64,000 nt of DNA from Floccularia luteovirens (Eukaryota > Basidiomycota > Agaricomycetes > Agaricales > Squamanitaceae): the NCBI GenBank assembly GCA_009739215.1, contig VSJF01000008.1, forward strand, positions 1,240,001 through 1,304,000. The letters run 5' to 3'. Within the stretch, counting starts at the first letter, position 1. Each line of letters begins with the position of its first letter. Positions 58,601-64,000 of the stretch are shown piece after piece. The notes under the pieces were generated by a model that did no database searches, was not told where the DNA came from, and was given only the letters and a program-made list of their open reading frames with translations. Position numbers and translations under genes: made by a program.

Positions 58601-61600
58601 CGAAAATATGTTGTAAGACGGACCGGGGGGGCGAGCATCTGAAAGAAAGTCTCAATGGTTGTCTTTCGACGTAACTCCATCCAGAAGTAATTTGGTCACC
58701 GTAATTTGAAAATATACTGCATCCAACCATGAATGGGGATGATCTCGGTCACAATTTATATAAATTTGTTTTTCGACAATGATTTTCGTTGCCTTGATCA
58801 AAAAAAACACTGTTGCGGTTACTTCTAGACTGGTGACTAATGCATGTTGTTCCCCGTAATTGGGAAATATCTTCAATCTCTGAGAAAAATGTGGGAGGGA
58901 TATTCTTAGTGTGTTATTTTTCTGTCATATGCCGAGGAGCGCCAAATGTCACAGCCTACCCAGAAATCAAGAGGTCGCGTTTCAGTTGTTTGCGTTTCTG
59001 TGGCGCAAGGTGGTCGCACTTGTTTTTGCAACGTTTTGATTTTCACCGGGAAATGTTTGCTCTCGATAAAGTGATTTTTCATGGCTTGAGCCCTTTCTCA
59101 ACAACACCCCTTCAGCATGTTTGGGTAGGAATGAAATACGAATTATGAGGGCCGCCGATGGTTTCTTGTGCCGCAGTCAGCCGAATCAGTTTTCAAAATA
59201 TGTTGATGCTGTACCTTCATACACCTAAATTACTGCACGCAGCATCCTGGCCGTCTTGTTAACTCCACCAGTATGCAACATGGTCCAACAGTCCCTTGAA
59301 GCAGTCAAGGTAAGTAATGACTGGTTAATTGCACGGGTATCGTTACTCACCCTACACGCCGCGGAAGTTGAAATCTCTCTCCAAGAAAACCCATCAAATG
59401 CGGCCGGAACTGGATTCACTGTGCAGTGTTCAACCCACCTCAGTTTCGATGAAAAGGAGTGCACCTCTATAGTGAGTCTTACATAGTGGTACCTATAACA
59501 ATCATTGTCAGCAAGCTGACCTCGTTCATCGCTCAAGTATTTGCGCTTGCTATCCGACGTATGTGTTTTAGCTGCTAACCAGTTTCAAATACTATTACAA
59601 TGTTGATGCGAGCCTTCCAGCGAAGAACTTGGCCTCCTCAATGTTAACCCGACTCAATGAAGCGCCTAGCCGAGCCAAGATCGCTGCCTTCGTCCTACTA
59701 GTGTTCGGTTGCCGTATCGGGCTATCGTTGTAGCGAAGCCGGAGTCAGACAGCTTATTAGCTAGATTATAGAGTGGCAGCGAAGCTAAGGTAGAACTTTA
59801 TGATTGATTATGCGAATTTTCAATGAAGGTCTTTTATACCCAGACACGATCTTCAACCTACGATTCTCCAATGGCACTTGGCTTCAGTTTCGTCAATATG
59901 TTGAAAACAACGTCATCACAACCCACCCGTTCTGACGCAATCTGCAATATTCCGATGATGGAGTCCGTAGAGAGTGGAGCCTCATTTTTGAGCCGCAATA
60001 GATCATCCCTTGGTGGAGATGGAGTATAATATTCTGGAGATTAGGTTTACATCAGCCATATTCCACCAGCTGCAAAAACATACACCTCGTTCGCGACCTG
60101 AAAATGGCAGGAACATGTTGAACGCGCGTATATGCAATCGCGACCCGTCTAAATCCATCATATTCATCTACGACGTCCACCGTTCCCTTAGATAACTATC
60201 GTCATCGATAATACAGGGAATTAACCTGGCATTGTGGTCGAACTTCCATTGTATATCAGAAATGCTGATGGGTATCTGTTGAACTCGTAGGACACATGGG
60301 GACAGAGGAAGGTAGATGTACGCTTTACGCCGGTGGTTTGTGATACCAACCACCTCGAATGAATGTATCGCTTATCCTGGACTAAAACGTGTATCTCGAA
60401 GCTCGTCTTTCTGGAACACAAGTGGTCGACCCGCCCTCTATTCGTCCTACAAAGTAGGCAGCAGAAAACAACTGAATTATTGTTGCCCGATTGAAGATTC
60501 CCTGAAGTCATAGGACGTGTCCTGAACCATCCTACTACACCCGTTGTTCGAGATGCCACCAAAGTTACCACCTATTGTAACGGTATTCATCATATCGTGC
60601 AGGCAATGGACTATTGGCGAAATGGTACCTCCTCATTAATACCAACAATCACGCCCATGTAATCCTCCACACAGATTTTGTTGCGACAATGAAACTTTTC
60701 CACTCCTTCGACCAAGGAATTTGTCATTGTCCCTAGCGATTAGGTCCTAAAATGAAGGTTTCTTAAACGAGGGTATGCGAGGGTTAGTAACTAACTTGGG
60801 TTGTGTTTGCTCTATCCAACAACTTCCTTTCCCTCGCCCGTAGTTTTTCTTCTGCAATTCGATTTGTATAAGACATTACGAAGAACAGAATTAACGGGTT
60901 CAAAGAATTCGAACATTCATAGTCACCAACATCAGCGGTCCGGATCGTGGCTTTATTTCAGTCCGTCGTCGAGATTTTGCGCAAACAAGGGAGAATGTTG
61001 TTCTGTAGAGACAAAAAAAGTCGGATAATGGACGCCAGGTCGGTTATTGGCGGTTCATATTTTCTATCACAACCCAAAGACCTTCCACTCGGGCGTCTTA
61101 TGTAACGACTCATTTTCGTGCTGGCAATCCTGGAAGTCTAGACACACAGAACCTGACGGGGAATCAAATTTTCATACTATTTGCACTCGATTTGGAAGCA
61201 GATAATCAACCCCGCTGCTCCGAATATGAGGGCCTACGAATTGCAGCAAAAATTAGTCTGGCACCGCGCATATAGCCACGTAGAAGATTTCTCGCAACCC
61301 AATAATCATAAAATCAACTTTATTTGCTGGTGAAGAACTTTGGACAAACCACCTGGCCTTTGGCATCAGCGGATATATCCCTCTCGATTATACGATATTT
61401 TACCCAGCGGACAATTCGCCGTCCAACCGCGAGCAAAGTTTCTGTGGTGCTCACAAAACCTGGCTTCTCTGCAAAATGGTTTGCATTCCATGACCAAAGA
61501 GCCAAAGTAAATTGGGCGCTTGCTTAGGCCGTCAAATTGGCGCTTAAAACTATTTCGGGGCCTACCGACTCGACCGAGGATAGTTACGAACGGCCTTCGA

Positions 61601-62101
61601 AATTTTCGTGATTTTGTTACTTTTGCTAATAACTGTCGTTCACAAGGGGGATGCACCGGATGAGGTTCGCCTGTTTAGGTTTTCCTTTGTGAAGTTAAAT
61701 TCAAAGTAAACTTATGCTTCCCTTTGTGCAGCATGGCAAATCTGAACCTTCTTCGAGAGCTTCGGGCCTTCAAAATACTCACCGAAGGGGACGAAAACGA
61801 TACAGAGACGAGATGAAATTGCAGAAAAGGTAAGTTAATACACATAAGACCGCGCAGAGCAACGATCATAAGTAAGTATGAGAAAGTGTCAATGGAGAGA
61901 GTAGCTACACCTGACTAAAAGCTCACTAAGGAGAAGGGAAAGAAGAAATGGTAGAGACAAAAACTGGAAGAAGATATACAGAATGAACCCGTACACATAC
62001 ATAGTCGAGAAATTGGGCTGATCGATGTTACGATACATTGGAAGCCCATGGCAGATACCCTAACAACAAGAAATACGGTGGAAGCAGGCGCATATAGGTA
62101 C
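55653..62101. other. 6.4-kb region without recognised genes
   Basis: The whole stretch has only short open frames, often overlapping on both strands. Weak hints of coding are on the minus strand between 57820 and 58900 (hydrophobic segments separated by possible introns, with one WMELRRKTTIETF stretch faintly like DUF6533), at 59256-59690 plus, and at 61320-61660 minus. None passes a standard I would defend. It may hold decayed genes, a lineage-specific gene, or non-coding transcripts. No tRNA or rRNA was seen. Confidence 0.45.
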
Positions 62102-63573
62102 CTATTCAGTCCTCTGACGTTTTCCAGTGCGCTCCGCTTCTCCTTCCGCGGTCGGTGCCTCGGCCTCTTCGCTCCTTCTTTTTGTTCCAGATTCCTGAGT
62201 TGCCTCTTGATTACTATTTTGCTGTTGTGGTTGTTGTTGTGGTTGTCCCTGTGTTTGACTTGTCTGGCCTTGGATGCCTTGGATACCCCTTAGGACTTCC
62301 AGTTCGTTTTCTACTCTCTGTCTATGCATCCGTTCTTCATCCCACATTCTCTTCACCTCTTCCAGTTGGGCTTGCAGGTCCCCCATGGCTTGGTCCATAA
62401 GAAGCTTCTCCAATGTCCATTTCTCGATGTTCCGGGCTTCATTCTCTTTTAAATGATGGATGTATTGCACTGCGCGGGACAAAATTGCTCCTTTCGCTTT
62501 CTCTCCAGTACCATTCGGTACGATCCGTCCGAGCTCGTTAATTCCTTCATTAATATTCCCCCTGCGTCGACGCTCTACCTCTTTCTATGAAATGTATAGG
62601 TAAATTTATGTTTGCGATTTTGAGAAAAATTACGGACATGGTTATCCTTTCTTTGGCGACTCCATTCATCACTTCCCATTGCCGCACTCCTGCTTCCTCG
62701 TGCCCTTCCAGTGGAACCAGTGCTGTTACCAGCTGAGGTTGATGCCGCATCTTTTCCGACAGCACCTCCAGCCTGTTGGTCATCCCTCTGACCATCTTCA
62801 GGCCTCGGAACCTGCCCTGGTTGGCCTTGTTGAGGTGGTTGAGATAGTGGCTGCGGAGGTTGTTGGGTTGTTGGTACAGCTGTTGCTGCTTGCATAGCTA
62901 CGGCACTCAATTGTCCAAGATTTGGTGGTCCGCGAGGGTGCGAAGAGGGTCCAGGATCGTTGATTCCCGGAAGTCCAGTGCCAGGCTGGGGATAGTGTAC
63001 TGGCATATGCTGGTTTCCGAATGGCTGGCTTTGCGCAAGATTTGAAAGAGTTTGTGCAGCGTCTTCTTTGAGATTTCCTTGCTCCGCTAACTGTTTCAAT
63101 AAAACGGTTATGAGCAAAGTGCAACTTCGAATTTAAAACAAGACTGCAGGTAAGGGAAACGAGGGTTGGGCACGACGCCCGCGCCCCGCCCCGTGACCAT
63201 AGTCAAACGCGCTCGTGCTCTTAATGTCGCGAGCTACTATGGTCACGTGTAGATAATTAACGAGCGCAACTTTTCACAGCTATGTCTCTCTCATAGAACT
63301 CGCAACATCTTATCCCAGCCCAGAAAATGGACTATGGGGAGACGCAGACTCAAATAGCGGCAGTGGTAACTTACCTTGGTAAAGACATTGGGGAGATTGC
63401 GCAGGAGAGACATGATCTGACTTTGATCAAGGTTGGAGAGATGGACATTTGGTAGACCACCGTCGGAAATACTTGGTGCGATACCGGTTGGCGGTTGCGA
63501 TGCTTGAGGAGTTTGGCCAGGAACTGTTGGGTGAGAGAGCGCCGGGTCGTGGTTCGCGGGAGCTGTCGGGGCC
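62102..63573 (-). CDS. CBF1: CBF1-like bHLH transcription factor
   Basis: CBF1 binds RTCACRTG at centromeres and promoters, including sulfur-metabolism genes in yeast. Three exons (63573-63375, 63090-62637, 62584-62102) encode it. The N-terminal half is Pro/Gln/Gly-rich (MAPTAPANHD; SQPPQQGQPGQ). The bHLH follows: basic region RKDNHKEVERRRRGNINEGI with the E-box-contacting His, Glu and Arg, helix INELGRIVPNG, loop TGEKAKGAILSR and helix AVQYIHHLKENEARNIEKW, then a coiled coil (QLEEVKRMWDEERMHR) and a Gln-rich, acidic C-terminus ending KRQRTE. The intron falls inside the basic region. The first intron carries a GTCACGTG site. Confidence 0.93.
63193..63249. promoter_or_regulatory. Inverted repeat with GTCACGTG in first intron of CBF1-like gene
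   Basis: GTGACCATAGT (63193-63203) and its exact inverse ACTATGGTCAC (63236-63246) bracket a 32-bp spacer. The right arm runs into GTCACGTG (63242-63249), a perfect CBF1-type site. It lies in the 284-bp intron between 63374 and 63091. Self-regulation is a reasonable but untested reading. Confidence 0.5.
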
Positions 63574-64000
63574 ATAATAATTTCCTTTCGAATTGTGTGA
63601 GAGTTCAATAATGTCTCGAGCTCGAAGAAATTTTCTCCTAACGCTTATACTGAGTTGGTGGTGGTGAGATTAAGCCTAGGAACAATGCTAAATATGGTTG
63701 TGGACAAGAAACGATGAGCAACTGGGGAAAAGGCCAAAAGGTCAACGTTCTAATTGATTTGGATGAGAAGAATCTTTGTGTGGCCGCTGTTTGGGATGTG
63801 GAACGATGTATTTCGGCAGCGGGGACGATGGGGAGGGGGAGGTGGGGAGGACGTGAAGGTCACGACGGTCGTGATCTCTAACCCTGTGACCTGGCAGGTC
63901 ATCAACATTTTTACACTTTCCCACGCCACATGACCAAAGTCATGTGGCCAATCTGCCGAGGCTCGGCAGGTCCGGTTATCCCGTTTGCAAAGTTGTCCCC
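63574..64000. promoter_or_regulatory. Upstream region of CBF1-like gene with three palindromes
   Basis: About 430 bp before the CBF1-like start contain TCACGACGGTCGTGA (63860-63874), GCCACATGAC with its inverse GTCATGTGGC across a 4-base gap (63925-63948), and CTGCCGAGGCTCGGCAG (63953-63969, 8-bp arms). Such perfect dyads suggest protein-binding sites or a hairpin. The window ends at 64000, so a divergent neighbour cannot be judged. Confidence 0.45.

Noticed and set aside
62798..63124. 108-codon open frame overlapping the CBF1-like gene
   Set aside because: It is another reading frame of the same Gln/Pro-rich exon.
1..64000. CRISPR arrays, tRNA or rRNA genes
   Set aside because: No regularly spaced repeats, no cloverleaf-type sequence with A and B boxes and no rRNA core were found by reading. 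A covariance-model search would be needed to exclude tRNAs fully.

Overview
The window reads as nuclear DNA of a filamentous basidiomycete, most likely an Agaricomycete. The genes carry many 50-65 bp GT-AG introns. The families are typical of that class: a GH115 glucuronidase, a DUF6533-type seven-helix protein, an F-box family with a C-terminal DITG/RW-type tail, a G-alpha subunit with a long insert, a CBF1-type bHLH factor, and decayed Ty3/gypsy and Ty1/copia retrotransposons. No species can be named from sequence alone.

Layout. (1) Bases 1-16,605 are a nested retrotransposon block. It holds a truncated Helitron helicase, a decayed chromodomain-bearing Ty3/gypsy element on the minus strand, and four copies of one ~600 bp LTR. 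Two of those copies are solo LTRs with perfect 5-bp target duplications inside the gypsy element. Next come a truncated copia-like element on the minus strand and a structurally complete but dead Ty1/copia element (9327-16105, target duplication CACCC), which itself carries an inverted solo LTR (duplication ACAAA). (2) 16.8-33 kb holds carbohydrate, surface and metabolic genes: GH115 xylan alpha-glucuronidase, a GPI-anchored secreted protein, a DUF6533 membrane protein, a degenerate kinase-like protein and a cyanamide-hydratase-like HD protein. (3) 33.5-45.4 kb holds three related F-box-family genes (one fragmentary) around translation elongation factor EF-1 beta, then a coiled-coil protein. 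(4) 46.5-55.7 kb is a dense housekeeping block: a DUF202 membrane protein, two tandem OXA1-type mitochondrial insertases, an NHX-type Na+/H+ exchanger and a G-alpha-like protein. (5) 55.7-62.1 kb has no gene I can recognise. (6) 62.1-63.6 kb holds a CBF1-like bHLH regulator, with a CBF1-type site in its own first intron.

How parts relate. Host genes are not arranged in an obvious pathway cluster. The strongest structural stories are the retrotransposon nest, with stop codons and LTR differences that are almost entirely transitions, and the local duplications (OXA1 pair, F-box trio). I did not find a convincing new multi-gene system. The most unusual single-gene points are the G-alpha-like protein with Thr in place of the catalytic Gln, the kinase-like protein lacking catalytic Asp residues, and the recurrence of GTCACGTG sites in the CBF1 intron, the EF-1 beta upstream region and the copia-family LTRs.
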